From contig OX344758.2 of assembly GCA_947034885.2 (NCBI GenBank), positions 4,528,501 through 4,592,500 on the forward strand: DNA of 64,000 nucleotides. The letters run 5' to 3'. Source of the stretch: Thuidium tamariscinum. Lineage: Eukaryota; Streptophyta; Bryopsida; Hypnales; Thuidiaceae. Positions within the stretch are counted from its first letter, which is position 1, and each line of letters begins with the position of its first letter. A program made the translations under genes and the position numbers. Shown here in pieces: positions 24,560 to 40,400 of this stretch. The notes under the pieces are model-generated. The model saw only the letters and a program-made list of their open reading frames with translations, was not told where the DNA came from and made no database searches.

Positions 24560-27500
24560 TAATGTAGGTAGGGATCCTTTGTGTGATAGCACATCAGGAC
24601 ATGTGCCGTAGATTATGGCCGATAATGCAAATTTACTTGCATGCATCCACTACAGAGGGTGTACATTAATTTTCTTCAAGAATCATGTGAATATGAATGA
24701 TGCGCCTGCAGGTTGCTTTTCTTTTGGATACTGTAGCTTCATCCTTTAATTTGATGTGCATCAAGTTGGCAATTATTGAAATTAAAGTGGAAAGAAAAGG
24801 ATATCCAGTGAGCCCGACTCCTTCAGTGTGAAGGCTTAGAAAGTGGAAATTATTCTAGGCCGTCTTTATTATAGCTTTATACTTGGCGGGGGAGGGGGTT
24901 CTATTGGCTGGAGGCTTGCATTGACAAGGCATTGAAGTGATGAAGTTGTTTACATCCCTGTGGATGGAACATGCAAATATGAACATGAACTCATTCATTC
25001 ATCCTGAAATGTGCAAGGCTTTTTCTTCTTTTTTAATTATGAAGTAATGAAGTTGTTTACATCATAAATTCTTTCATTCATCTTGAAATGTGTTGGTTAT
25101 TTCGTAGCATTGTGTGTGACAAGGGTTTTGTTTTTTTTAATTTACAAAGTGCCAAAGGGCAATATAAAATGTTATAGTAGTGCTCTAAATTTCATTATTC
25201 ATCTACATATGGGATAAAAAATATCACATCTGTACATACCAAATGTCTATAATTATGTTTTCATTCACAATTGGGCAATTTCATCTAAGGTTTTTTTAAT
25301 AATTTGAAGTTTTTTGGCTATAAACCTCAATGTGTCACTATATTTTTTTAAGTCTGAAATAGCCATCCAAAATTTTGTATAGCAATTTATTGATTTAATC
25401 CTTTAAGAAAGGAAAAAAATATACAATTTTTTAAAAATAATTTTAAATATTTCCAATATTCCTTTAAAAAACTTAAGATCTAATTTTTTGTCTAGTTTGA
25501 ATGAATCTTTGTTTTAAAAAGAAAAACCCTAAAGCAATCATATGTGGGTCTTAGTACAAGACATGTAAATTCCAAAGAACTTAAGTTATTTCAAATATCT
25601 ACCAAGAACTTAGAATTAATCTCTACTATATTGTAGTGTTTTGAGGTCCAAAACTACTTAAAAATATTTGTATCCAAAGAATTGCTAAATCTTCATTTAT
25701 ATATTCTCTAAAAATCCAATTGTAGGATCCTGGCTAGTTTACTTGTTCAAGTACATCCACTTGAAATTGAAGGTAAACATCTCTACTAATTGTATGTTGA
25801 TTATGCCTAAATTTCAAAAACTAGTCTTATTTTCCTAAGCCCTAATTAGGTGACAATGTAGTATTTGATGTAAGAAAAACTTGAACCACTAAAAACTTTT
25901 ATGAGAAATTGTTAGTCCTTAATCTCAATGATGTGAATAATAAAATATATAAAATATATTCTATGATTTTTTATTTTTTTGAAAATTTTCAAAATGGAGT
26001 TTAAAAGTTGATTTTACATGTTTGAAATTTTTTCTTTGCCTTCAAAATAATATAGTTTATAATTTGAAACTAAACAATTCAAATGTTTTTGAATAGATAT
26101 GAATTGATACAATTAAGTATAATAAATAATCAATTTTGGAATACAACTTCAAGTGTCCAATTTGACATTAGAATTGGGAAAAAAAAATCCAAAAAAACAT
26201 ATAAGCTTTGCAATATTCGTGAGAATGATGGAAAGAAAGCTTTATATGCAATTGGGATGAGTTAGCCATAAAGGTCCTACAAGGGTCATCCCTCCAAAAT
26301 CAATTTTAAAGCACCGTTTTGAAAAGATCAATGTTCAAGAAAATATTTCTCAAAGACATTTTTTCAAGGATTTGACTAGGATTTCATTCATTACGACAAA
26401 ATTAGAAAATCTTCTAATCTTCTAAGTGTTTGATGGTGCAAATTTTGAGATATTTGCAATCAACATTCACTTTCTGAAAGAACACCAATTTTTTTTGCTT
26501 CCCTTAATGACTTCACAAGGATGGGCATATTTGAAAATTTCTAGAAATGAAAAGTTTGGCATTTTTTACCAATTGAAAAGTTGCAAATGTACACGCCAAT
26601 TTTCAAAAGTATTGGAAAAAATAGAAGATTATTTACAAAGCCTTGCAATCAATGGAGGTACACAATAAAACTAAGAATTCAACCTAATAGAGCCCATCAA
26701 GAATTTATTCCAATCAATTGCTCTTGCCACTTGCTTTATTGATAGATAACTTTCTTTTGAAAATTAGGTGTCTATATAGTTACTATTTTTTTTGTTTTTA
26801 GTGGATTTTGAGCCTTCTAAAACTTTCCTTCTATTTAAATATATTTTATAAAATAATTGTCCTTCTCTTTGTTTTTCTAATACTAGAAACTCTCATTGTA
26901 TTAATTATTGTTTTTTACCAGTGTCAGTTGCATTTTTAGTTCCTACAATATAGAGTTCTATATTTTACATGAGCTCTTTTTTTATGCCCTTCTATAATCC
27001 TAGAAATATTTGGATTTGGCCTTAGTTTAGAGTTTAGAGAAATTACAATGTAGAAAATCAATTGTCTCTAATAGTGCCAATCTATTTTCAATCTTGATGA
27101 AAATCTTATTTACAATTTCCTAATTATAAATTGTTGAATTGCAATGTGAACTGTCTCTAATTGTCAGCAAAGGAAACCAATAATATTAGTATTCAAATGT
27201 ATTTCAGTTAAGCACAACTTGGTTCAAAAATATTTATAGCTATACAAAATAAATTTACTACAATTGCATAACATTATTCAACAATGCAATTTAGAGGTCA
27301 TTTGGAAATATAATATCAAAGAGAATTTATTTGAAAGTGGCAAATGAGTAGATTGTTAGAGTGACACTAATTGTGGTTCTTTATAAATCAACTCTTTTTC
27401 AAGCTTATAGCAATGCTCCTTTTTAAGTTTTTTTGTTTATTAATTTTTCAATGTCAATTTTTAGGTAACTTGTATCATAGTAGTATATGCCAAAAATGCA

Positions 27501-28300
27501 AATAACATGACAATTGTATAGAAAGAATCTAAAATCACTTCAAAATGTCTTAAAAAATAAATAAAAGCAAAAGTTACTTTAAATCAATGCAAAAATATTA
27601 GATAATAGGATATAGTCAGAAGTATATAAGGCTAGATATAAGGAACATCAAGGCTAGAAATCAAACATCTTTAGTTATCAATTGTTATTGATTGTTTTGT
27701 AAGATTTGAATCTTGCCAATATATTCATCAAAGTGTATATATTTAGGACAAGAGTTCCAAAGGTAGGTGTCTCATACCACATAAATATTAAAAAAAATAT
27801 TTTAAAATGTTAAAATAGTCCTAAAAATTTGTTGGTTGTATTTTGAATATCTAGTTTAGCAATTGTCAAACATTTGTCCACATTGGTATTCATTGTACTA
27901 TGAAAAATATTCAATACTACAAAAAAATGTTATTTATGATGAAATTTCTTAGGACAATAAGTAGTAATTTTAGCATATCTTGCAATGTGTGTAGTCACCT
28001 CTAATAACATCCTACCTCATAGTCAATTTTAACATTTGATTAGTCGACAAAATGAATTATATTTAGTCAATCCCAATAATTTGTTGATTTTGAAATTTTG
28101 AGCCTTTTAATTGTATTCAATCACGTTTCATTAGTGAAACCATATACTCATTTACCTTACCAAATTTTCATCTATTTGAGTATTTTTGCTATATTCAAAT
28201 TTCCAAGTACATTATTTTCATACTTTCAAACAAGCAAATATTATAAATTCTCAAAACATTCAATATGACTCTTCTTTCATATTAATTTATGCCTACAATC
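24560..28300. other. AT-rich intergenic region without genes
   Basis: After the TWD40-1 3' UTR (to about 24800) there is a local imperfect duplication: the phrase GATGAAGTTGTTTACATC with a following CATTCATCCTGAAATGTG, at about 24935-25017, recurs at 25040-25093. The remaining 3 kb is A/T-rich, full of stops and without terminal repeats I could pair. Confidence 0.5.
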
Positions 28301-28380
28301 CAACCAAGGCATGTTGTCTTGGAGAAAGGATGAATATCTTGTGTAGGACTTGAAAGAACAAACTCTTTATTCAATTACGC

Positions 28381-28406
28381 AAAACCCTAAAACAGGGATT
28401 AGGGTT
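28381..28406. promoter_or_regulatory. Inverted telo-box pair upstream of GH9C
   Basis: AAAACCCTAA at 28381-28390 and TTAGGGTT at 28399-28406 face each other, eight bases apart. AAACCCTAA is the plant telo-box found in many promoters. A palindromic pair could be a binding site for Myb-type telobox factors or form a small hairpin. It lies about 570 bases before the GH9 start codon, so its link to that gene is inference. Confidence 0.4.
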
Positions 28407-28419
28407 AACTCTAAAATAG

Positions 28420-28973
28420 GGATTAGTCACAGTTCTCTAAATGACCAACTTCGGTCAAAGTCTGCTTGAGCAAAATCACAGTTGGGAGCTTGGACTGTCT
28501 GATTGCGGAGCCGGTGCGAGAGAAGCGCCGTTCCAATCTGAAAGCTCGCGTACAATCGGCGATCTCCGCAATCAATTTAACGCGATCAGATTGCTGCAAT
28601 ATCGCCCACAATTCCGAATTCAGAGCCCCGCGCAGTTGTGGTTGTTCGGCGGTCACTGCCCAAATTAGTAATATAACTTACGACGTGCCCCGAAATCAGC
28701 TGACAACCGCCATCACGCGGTCAAGTTTCACGCCCACCTTCACTTCGCCTTCGCCTTCGCATGCTTGGGTTTTGTTTCCGTTACTTTACCCATCTTGCTT
28801 CGCAACTCCAGTCCAACAGAAGCTGGCAACGGCGTCTACCATTCTGCAAACTTTTGGGAATTCGTAATGAGCTTCGGTAGAGACGCTGCGAATGATATGA
28901 GCCTGGTGGAGTACGCTCTTTGACGTTGGCGCGAGGTTCAGGATCGATTGCTGGTTGCGCAGGAGTTGTGGGA
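28420..28973 (+). promoter_or_regulatory. GC-richer promoter/5' UTR of GH9C
   Basis: Composition shifts from about 30 percent to near 50 percent GC here. Open frames on both strands (for example 28466-28867 plus and 28786-29085 minus) show no domain I recognise and overlap one another. The stretch leads directly into the endoglucanase signal peptide and is most simply its promoter and leader. Confidence 0.4.
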
Positions 28974-32623
<3,650 letters not shown>

Positions 32624-34447
32624 ACTGATAGACATTCCATTTCACTTCATTTGTAGAGCTATGGGATTTGAAGCATTGTTAGGAATTTGAAACATCGTCT
32701 GGTTGGTGTCTTTCACTAGCGGCGCAGTGGTTGGGTTGTTCTGAGCTGCTGAGGGCGGCCGAACATCTGATTTTAGTAGTAGCCAGCCGCTGATCGATCG
32801 ATTACCGTAGCTGCCCATGAAAATAGATACCTCTCTCTTTGTTGGGGATGTGTAATTTTATTGTGTGAATTGGACATACTTTAGGAGCCTCTTAATTGAA
32901 TGATCGGCTGCATTGTTTCAAAACATTGCGAGACCATCTACTTTTAAGATACTTGTGCGCACCTCGGCTACTTAATCATGCCTCTCGGTTCTTGAAATCA
33001 GCAGTCAACATGTGGCTTTCCCTTGTTGCATTATTTTTTTTTTGGAGTTACATTCCAACTTAGTTTTTTGCCTTCTGCTTGGTGAATCACCAGAAGAGCG
33101 TTTTGATGTTTCTGAATCAAAAGGAGGGACACATTGAAGGATGATGATTCAAAATGCCAGCGTATCCTAAAGGCTACTAAATGCATCTCGATAGCTGCGC
33201 GAGGGGAACGATGATGACTGTGGGTGCCCGGAAGCGATGATGGTCAAGAACGCGTGCAGAATGTGGGCTGTGCAAGTAACCTAGGCGCCTATTTCGATTG
33301 TAGAGAGGATGGAAATAGATGATTCATCGTTCTTGAAGATGACTGCAGCTTTTGTAGTCGGTGTAAATCTCTCGAATTTTCTTTGGATTCTTCTTTCGGA
33401 GTTTTGGGGGGGGATGTTTTCATCGTGGTGCTGCCTGTACGACCGCCGAGAGGGTGCTAAGCTTACATCTGAGAGGGTACCGGAACAGATCTCCGACCAA
33501 TTTGCTTCTGGAGAAGGTGTCTGGGCAGTCTGGCAATCCAGGCGCTTAAGAGCCACAAGTGCCAACACCAATCTATCGGCTTCAACTGATGCCAGCCTGT
33601 GAGCCAAGCCATTGAAGGATGGTGAGAAATCTGAGAGACAAAAGTAATTCTGCTTATTGACAGTTGCTTGAGTATTGGTCGTGGCCGACTTTTGTGTCCT
33701 CAAATGGTTGTGTGTTAATCCTTTTTGTTCTCACATGTGTTAAATACTTTCTGTAGCTTCTACATGGACAGATACTGCCATGCAGTGTGCACCCATCGAC
33801 CTAGTGCTTAAACAAGAGAGGAAGTCAGCGTGGATTTGGACGCAGCAATCAAAGGTGTTGGGCTGGAGAGGTCGTTAGTAGGGCTTTGGGTGTTACTGCG
33901 GAAGAGGAGGCCGAAACCAAAGATCGATTAGCAATATGCTTGCGATGTACTGTGCCATTCGGTCGTCGTTTTATTGCAGTTGCTCACAGACTCGTGATTT
34001 GAGTACTTTAGTATACTAGAAAAGTCTAGTGCAGTAACGCCTCTTGTAGACCGACACAACGGACTTAATCGCCTTCAACTTTAATAACTTACAGTAAATC
34101 GTTTGAAGCTGAATTGCTTTTTTGTTTTTTGGTTGCGAGGCTTGCTTTGCTTGCAGACCATGATCTTGTTTCTGGCATCTTGATTGATGGTGGGGCTCAA
34201 CTTAACTTGTGTGAGTTATGTCCTCAAGGAAGAGATGAAAAGTTGGTCTTTCAAATTGTTTTTGAAATCGAGTTCAATTAACCTCTTGATTATACCGACA
34301 CCATGCAGGTCAGTCAAAGGGATGGCTGTTGTTGATTTTGTTGCGGTGTTTGGCGCATGCATTCCGCAGCTGGTTGGTTCTTTACCAAACTGGTTAAAAT
34401 GCAATTCTTCTGCCCTCAAAGTAGAACTTGGGGCTGGACGTTAATTT
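32624..34447. other. 3' flank of GH9C with an unassigned GC-richer island
   Basis: 32624-33000 is probably 3' UTR. From about 33180 to 34150 the sequence stays near 45 percent GC, unlike the true spacers. It contains a minus-strand open frame at 33281-33703 (about 140 codons, with a regular LAHRLASVEADRLVLALVAL helix) and a plus-strand one at 33309-33602. Neither has a recognisable domain, and the first codon of neither is clearly supported. It may be a long UTR, a non-coding RNA gene or an eroded gene. Confidence 0.35.
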
Positions 34448-34688
34448 CTACCATCAAAGGTGGGCCTAGCAGGGTAAGTTTTAGGTTCTTTGAAGTAAAA
34501 GTGAAAAAAAAAAACTGTATTTTGTGCACTGTATCTAGGGTATGTTCTAGACCCCTTGAATGTAATTTGGGGTCTCTAATTCCAAATAAGATTTCAGAAG
34601 TTGCCAAAAATATTGTTTACATAAAATTAAAAATTCTACATTTACCCGTAAGGTAAATCCACCATGTTGAGCCCACCTTTGATGGTAG
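34448..34688. repeat. Inverted-repeat MITE-like element, family I
   Basis: CTACCATCAAAGGTGGGC at the left pairs perfectly over 18 bases with its reverse complement at the right end (GCCCACCTTTGATGGTAG). Less exact pairing continues inward (GGGTAA against the TTACC region). About 241 bases long, non-coding, with no obvious target-site duplication. Confidence 0.75.
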
Positions 34689-34834
34689 GATGTAAACTTG
34701 GGACTCTAGTTGCAATTCTTGACACTCTCCTAGAATAAATACAAGTAATCAAGGCAAGAAGAAAATTTATTTCTATAAAATAGATGCAAAATAGATACTG
34801 GAGTTTTGGAGAAAAAAAATTCAAAGAAGAAAGA

Positions 34835-35143
34835 ATGGCGAATTTCATTAAAATGGTGGTATTCCATTAGTTTGGCACTTTTGATAGTTCAGACCGCACA
34901 TTCTGAAATCTAAAACTGCTATAGATTTTTGGAATCTATATGTTGTAGATGTTTGAAATCTATACCTATCCAAGATGTTTGAGACTGCATGGTCTGAAAT
35001 CTAAATGTGTTATAGATTTTGGAAATCTACATATGTCTTAGATGTTTGAAATCTATATCATTTTTAGATGTCAGTGTCCAGTTCAAACCGTGTGGTTTGA
35101 AAAATGGCATAAGGAATACCGCCATTTTAACGAAATTTGCCAT
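34835..35143. repeat. Inverted-repeat MITE-like element, family J, with AAGA duplication
   Basis: The ends pair over about 31 bases (ATGGCGAATTTCATTAAAAT at the left, with the partner ending CGAAATTTGCCAT at the right). The element is flanked by AAGA on both sides (34831-34834 and 35144-35147), fitting a 4-base target-site duplication. The interior is built from repeated near-copies of TAGATGTTTGAAATCTAT. No coding frame spans it. Confidence 0.75.
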
Positions 35144-35147
35144 AAGA

Positions 35148-37443
35148 TTAATATTTGGCAATAAAAATAGGAGTCTTTTATTTTTTCAAGCATTAGTCAA
35201 AACATATTTTCCAATTTTAATTAATTATAGGACAAAAAATACCAAATTTAATTCATTCGTAGGCAAAGAATAGTGACCTTGACCATTAGGTACAATATGT
35301 GGTAAAATGAAAGCACAAAAACATATATCACTCCAAAAAAATGTAGTAATAGATAATGATATTAATGGATTTGTAGACAATTTTTAAAGCAAAACATAAA
35401 CAAATGGCAAGTCTTGGAATGTAAGTATCAGAATCTTTGGTTACTAAAATTACCAAATAATAAAATGTTTTCTTAGAGAACATTCTCAAAGTTATCTTAT
35501 CTTCTTCTTGATGAGTTATTAGTGTGTGACAAGAAAGGAGAAAAAAATATTCATAGGTGGCATTTTAGATGGCAAAAACTTGTTCAATGCAAAATACATA
35601 TTCTAAATTTTGGCTGAAATATTGTTTTTATCATTGAAATTTTCAAATAAAATTTGGATGTTTATTCCATCTACCAAAGGACCTTTCATATGATTTAAAC
35701 CATAAAATAATATTGTTAATTTCCATATTCCAAAATAGGTAGAAAAAATAAAAAAATATGCTACCTACTATATAATATGACTATTGAAAGGTTCAAGAGC
35801 TCTAGATGCGAAAATGTTATATAAAAAGAATCATATTTGAAGTACATTAAATTGTCCTATATTGAAATCACCAAAGTCACTTGGATTCATAATAAATCCT
35901 TTAAGTTCCTTTACAGACTATGTTTTCACCCAAACTTGGGCGGTGCACTCAGTTTTACTACAACAACTATAAGCGAACAAGTGGTTTCTAATAAACTATA
36001 GTTTCAACCTAAAATTTTGAGCATTATTTGATATGGACCATAAGTTTCTATTGCCAAAATTTCCAACTAAAATAAAATGTGAAATGATTTCTAGAAGAAG
36101 TTGAAAATGAACTAAAATAGCATGTTTTTCAACTCAAATATTTATAGTGAACACATTTAGATGGACCATTGCATCAATAGTCAACTCAAAATGAGCTTTC
36201 AATAGAAATCTATTTTTAAAAAATTTTGTTCATTTTTAGACAATTTTTTCTTATATAATATAGGGATATGAAAGGGTTTTTTTCCAGTTCTATTACTTCT
36301 ATAGTGTATCTTTTTACTTCAAAAATTTGTAACTAATTAGTATAAATAAATAAAAATATCAATAATTCAAAACATAAACTTGCAAAGTTGGAAAATGTGT
36401 TCGTATTTTTTTTTTCATTTTATTTCAAATTCAAAAAGTATATAGGGGGTACAAAGTTTGATTTGCTCATAGTTTCATATGGACACTCTAGGTGACCCCT
36501 CCAAGCACCCAAAACCTTCCAAAATTGTCATTTTTAGTGTAAGAACAAAATTTTGGAATTTTCTTTTTCTAGATCCCCTTAACTATAAGATCTTGAAGTA
36601 TGCTAACTTAAAAACATTAAGAAAACATTTCAAAAATTTCCACCTCATGGATTGCAAGATATTAGTGTTTGAATTTATAAAATCATTTATTTGGCCTTAA
36701 GAAAATCCATGCAACTACACTTCACAATCTCATGTTTTCATGGAAAAAAAGTCTAAAATGGTGGTGCTTTATTGGATTCATTTTTTGAGGAAAGTTGGAT
36801 AGATGCTTGAAAATTTTCAAATCATTTGGAATTGTAGGGAAAAAATAGTAAGTAGAGAGAAATAAAAAATGAATCAAAGTTTCAATCAAAGTACAAAATT
36901 GTTGAGAATTTAGAGATGAAATTGAAAAATGCCAATCCCAATGGTTGCAATGTTGTAATAAACAATCTACATCCTAAGACTTGATTTGATTTGATTTTTC
37001 AAAAAAAATTGTGGATCATTCAATTTTTCTTACATGCAACCTCTTGGGAATATTTATATAATGATTTTAATGTAATGCTTGAAGTTTGGTTTGTCAAGGC
37101 CAAAGCAAAACAACAAATTGCCAAAAAAATTTATAGCTTTCTATCATAAATAAAAAAACTATAAAATACATTCATGCAAGTTTTGAAGCAAAAATATAGA
37201 GTTAGAAATCAAAAATTGCTTACTAAATAAATCACAGAATTTACAATAATGAAAAATTAGATAATTGACATTACTATTCGCTTAAAACTTTGATTGTTCT
37301 TTAGTTTCATCATTTAAAAAAAAATTATCAATATTTTTATTTCATAATATATTATGATTAAAAAAAATTAATACTTCAAGATAAAATTATTCTTATCAAA
37401 TGAAAAACTTAGGAAATGCTACTATTTACAACTTTTCCTAAAG
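35148..37443. other. AT-rich spacer downstream of the minus-strand gene
   Basis: About 2.3 kb of A/T-rich sequence with no open frame of note. The right edge is the 3' end of the metallophosphoesterase gene. I saw no paired termini or tandem arrays. Confidence 0.5.
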
Positions 37444-40400
37444 TTATATTGGTTCATTGGATAAAACAACAGCAACATCGCTATCCCATAGTGGAGGTTC
37501 ATAATCTATGACATTGTCTTTAGTTGTAGGAGATAAGGTTCTCCACAATGTTGGAAAATATTGTATAATTTTTTCTTTTGCTTGGACTATTGGTCTCTTT
37601 AGTAGGTCAAACTCTTTGATTGTTTCATCTTCTTGACACCAATTCAATATACCTCTTTCTATTTTGATGTCTTCACCATAGTTGCAAATGCTATCTGAAG
37701 AATGAACACCTTTTTGAAGAATATTAGAACATGGAACCTCTTCATTATATATGCAATCATTGTCTTTATGATCTATTGAATTGGTTTGACTAAAATCAAT
37801 TTTATGTGGTATCAATTCTTCATTTAGTGTCTTTATAGGTATTGATGAAACATCCTTAATATATTTATTTTGGTGTGATCTTTTTTTAATTTTGAAATAA
37901 TCTACAATGCGTACATGGCAATTTCGCTCCCTGTATAAACCAATTGGTGTCCATTTACTAGGATATTCTCGCATAAATGAAGCAATTTCTTTTTGACAAG
38001 CTTGTTCCACTTCCCAATGAGGATCTAATGCCCATTGCCTAGGTACCTATCATGAAATACTATCAATAGATAGCCAATTCTCAAATGCAAAAATAGTAAT
38101 CAATTGTCTTCAATTGGTATTTAATTACATTATTTTATATGGAGATTTTTAATTTTTGTACTAGAAGATCTATGATATCTTGAATCAATTTCAAAAATGT
38201 GGAAACATATAATTTTTATATGTAAGTAGATAAATGTTGGTAATCTAACCTTATCAATTGCAAGTGTGTAGACATATAAATCTCCTTTTGGATTTATGTG
38301 ACATCGTGTAAAAGATTTGTAATTGGCAATACGTAAAGAAGAGAATGCTTCATCAAAGTGAAGATGAAACCAATTGATACATGTGTATAAGTAACTACCA
38401 AATATAATTGAAACAATTGGACATGAAAAAATCCAATAGTATAAAAACACTGTTGTATAGTATACAAAGATTAAACTTCGTGGAAGATCACCTATGCCTT
38501 CTTTACATATATTACTACGTGTTACAGCCATCACCTATTTAAATGAAAATCTAAATTTTTATTATCAAAATAGTCAATCATTCAAATTTATTAATAAATA
38601 CTAAAATATTTGTTGTAAAGCATTCTACATTTATTAGAAATTAGATAGGTTTTCTAATTGTAATATTAACAACTAGTATTGCTCTTTAATAATCACCAAA
38701 GAGAAATTAATTCATCAATTACAAAATTAAAGTTATTGTATGCAAATTCAAGTTACATATATCCAATCTCATTTTGGAAAAATGAGAAAAGAAATATTTT
38801 TTAATTGAATATTTTTGCAATAAATTTTGGAGGGAAGGTAAATAAAAAATATTGACATCCACAAGGCAATTGGAGTATAATTATATTACATTCAATTAAA
38901 TATCTTTGTTTATAGATTTTTATTATTAGAACTAATTAAAAATATCCTCAAATATCTTCTATTTTAATTTTTAATGAAAATTTCACTATATATACTAATT
39001 TCATATAATATCTAGTACCTCAGGAACATCAAATGCTGACATCAAATACTTTATACAAGCAGGATAAAGTCCAAATGTCCAATGCTCAATACGTCCCCTT
39101 AGTCCAGTTGGGTCAGGAAAATGTTCTCTTTCTTTTGAATGATACCAATCATAAAGAGAATGAAATCCTATCATTATGTAAAATTTAAAATTTTGGTTAA
39201 ATTACACAATGTGACAATGTGACGAAAAGTGGCTGTTAGAGTTTTTTATTAATTTTCCTACCCCCTCCCTCATCAGAAAAATCAGCAGCCATTGGATTTG
39301 AATTTTAAAAAATCCCACCCCCCCTCCAAGAAAAATCAACAACCGTCGGATATCGATATGGTACAACATACGGTACAACATACGGTATAGAATACAATAT
39401 AGAATATGGATACAAAATACGATACTAAATATGGGTACTGAATACGGATACAAATACAAGTACGAATACGAATATCGAATATGGGTACTAATACGGAATG
39501 TCATTTATCCCATATTCTTTGTCTCCCAACCCACCCTCTCAGAATTATAAGAAGGTGGAGGAGGGGAGATTCACAAGTTTAAACAATTTTAAAATTTAAA
39601 ATTTAATACTTATATCAGATTGGGTGGGGAGGGGGGTTAAAAAAAAATTTAATTTAATGTTTAAATCAGATGGGGGGTGCATCAATTTTTAAATTTTTAA
39701 ATTTTTTTAGTTTTTGAGCTCATTGTGACACAGTTTGTCACAATGACAATGAGCTCAAAAGAGGTAGCCTCATTACAGTGTTACACAATCAATAGCAAAG
39801 TTAGATTAGAAATTTAGGAAATTTATATCAAACATTGTTTCAATATTACATACTTCCAATTTAAAGTTTTATTGTAGGATTTCATGCCTGATGTGCCCAA
39901 ATGGTTATGGCGAATACAAGTCTCAATTCCAATTTCAAGTAGCAACATCAAAGTCATAGCAGACAAGAGATGCAAAATTACATGAAGTAATCCAATTATA
40001 ATCCGCTTTATTCGAGAAACTTTTATTGGAACAAATGATATTGCAAATATGACTAAAACCAATGTCCCTATCATTGAAATATAACTATGATTCAACATTT
40101 GCAAAAAAGCTTGGCAAATTGTTCTTCCAAATTCTTTCAAAATTTCTTCAAGATTGTCTTGTCTAAAAATGTCATCTAAATTACACTAGACCCATCTTTT
40201 TATCATCCATCAAGAAAATGTTTAGTATTGGTTATATAGGTGCATTATATTTTTCCATCTTCTAAATTATGCAATATAATACATATATAATTATAGATTA
40301 ATTCATTAACTTATGTGATGAGAATCTATATTAGGCTAATTTTCGAATTGACTAAAAATTATTTATGCAAAAATATTGTGCAATTTTACTTAAACATTTA

